Positions 63,701 to 64,000 of a stretch of DNA of 64,000 nucleotides are shown piece by piece (within the stretch, counting starts at the first letter, position 1; every line of letters begins with the position of its first letter). The stretch spans positions 3,720,001 to 3,784,000 of the forward strand of contig NC_092679.1 in assembly GCF_964355755.1 (NCBI RefSeq), in the 5' to 3' direction. The DNA is from Antedon mediterranea. Taxonomy: Eukaryota; Echinodermata; Crinoidea; Comatulida; Antedonidae. The translations under genes and the position numbers were made by a program. Under the pieces are notes generated by a model. That model did no database searches. It was not told the origin of the DNA and saw only the letters and a program-made list of their open reading frames with translations.

Positions 63701-64000
63701 ACTTAGGTGATTGATTGACTGACTTAGGCGATTGACTGACTGACTTAGGCGATTGACTGACTGACTTAGGCGATTGACTGACTCACTTAGGTGATTGATT
63801 GACTGTCTTAGGCGATTGACTGACTGACATAGGCGATTGACTGACTCACTTAGGTGATTGATTGACTGTCTTAGGCGATTGACTGACTGACTTAGGCGAT
63901 TGACTGACTGACTTAGGCGATTGACTGACTTAGGCGATTGACTAACTGACTTAGGCGATTGACTGACTGACTTAGGCGATTGACTGACTGACTTAGGCAA
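54760..64000. repeat. second higher-order domain of the satellite
   Basis: It lacks the captured flank. Long blocks recur: a block at about 54792-55016 reappears shifted by 525 bp and by 2,540 bp, and a block at about 60703-60927 reappears shifted by 1,635 bp. Marker variants such as TGACACAGGCAATTGAC and TTCACTGATTGAC make the copies traceable. Confidence 0.85.

Larger units (their letters stand above)
48161..64000. repeat. giant satellite array, TTAGGCGATT + (GACT/GATT)n, extends off right edge
   Basis: About 15.8 kb made almost wholly of TTAGGCGATT followed by GAC/GACT tetramers. Successive cores are 17, 21, 25 or 29 bp apart (4-bp steps). The left part (to about 54 kb) is rich in GATTGATT and the right part is mostly GACTGACT. 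On the minus strand the 21-bp units read SVNRLSQ-like heptads, which are a by-product of the repeat and not proteins. Confidence 0.97.

Noticed and set aside
54792-64000. Many long minus-strand open frames reading SVNRLSQ-type heptads
   Set aside because: They are direct translations of the 21-bp satellite unit, have no start context, no splice signals and no codon variety.
48161-64000. TTAGGC, the nematode telomere repeat, present in every satellite unit
   Set aside because: It is never in tandem TTAGGC runs, always followed by GATTGACT. The genes are not nematode-like, and the match is a coincidence of the unit.
48161-64000. CRISPR-like array of regularly spaced repeats
   Set aside because: The spacers are themselves low-complexity tetramers, the period varies in 4-bp steps, and the genome is eukaryotic.

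Overview
This is a window of animal nuclear DNA: AT-rich, intron-rich, with GT-AG splice sites and a heavy load of short transposons, LINE fragments and tandem repeats. The gene content (a Vsx-type homeobox gene, a matrix metalloproteinase, RALGAPB) and the repeat style suggest a marine deuterostome, most likely an echinoderm. The species-level guess rests on the general look of the repeats and is not proven here.

Layout. (1) 1-11,255, minus strand: the 5' part of a Vsx (Chx10-like) homeobox gene. It has three coding exons (N-terminal octapeptide exon, basic linker exon, first two thirds of the homeodomain) separated by large introns. The remaining exons lie off the left edge. Its probable promoter is at 11,500-11,900. 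(2) 12,938-17,790, minus: a small secreted matrix metalloproteinase with signal peptide, a very short propeptide with a degenerate cysteine switch, a catalytic zinc domain and hemopexin blades. (3) 17,973-24,478: intergenic, carrying only short repeats. (4) 24,541-27,356, minus: an eight-exon gene for a TPR protein of about 302 residues, family not recognised. (5) 28,115-46,183, plus: a complete RALGAPB gene, 28 coding exons. The chained reading frame stays open and gives 1,525 residues. The TPR gene and RALGAPB are head to head with about 0.75 kb between their start codons. (6) 46,600-48,160: a minisatellite and a fold-back element. (7) 48,160-64,000 (off the right edge): one giant satellite built from TTAGGCGATT plus GACT/GATT tetramers, with higher-order repeats of several sizes.

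Running through everything except the final satellite are 13 copies of one near-palindromic MITE family, many of which carry perfect CArG boxes, and about 30 copies of the palindromic octamer TAGGCCTA. Other notable items are a 56-bp perfect inverted repeat around a hammerhead-ribozyme-like core in RALGAPB intron 2, an 18-bp minisatellite of splice-site-like units in a RALGAPB intron, and a 9-nt candidate microexon. All exon boundaries were worked out by hand from frame, splice consensus and remembered family similarity. No alignment or transcript evidence was available.
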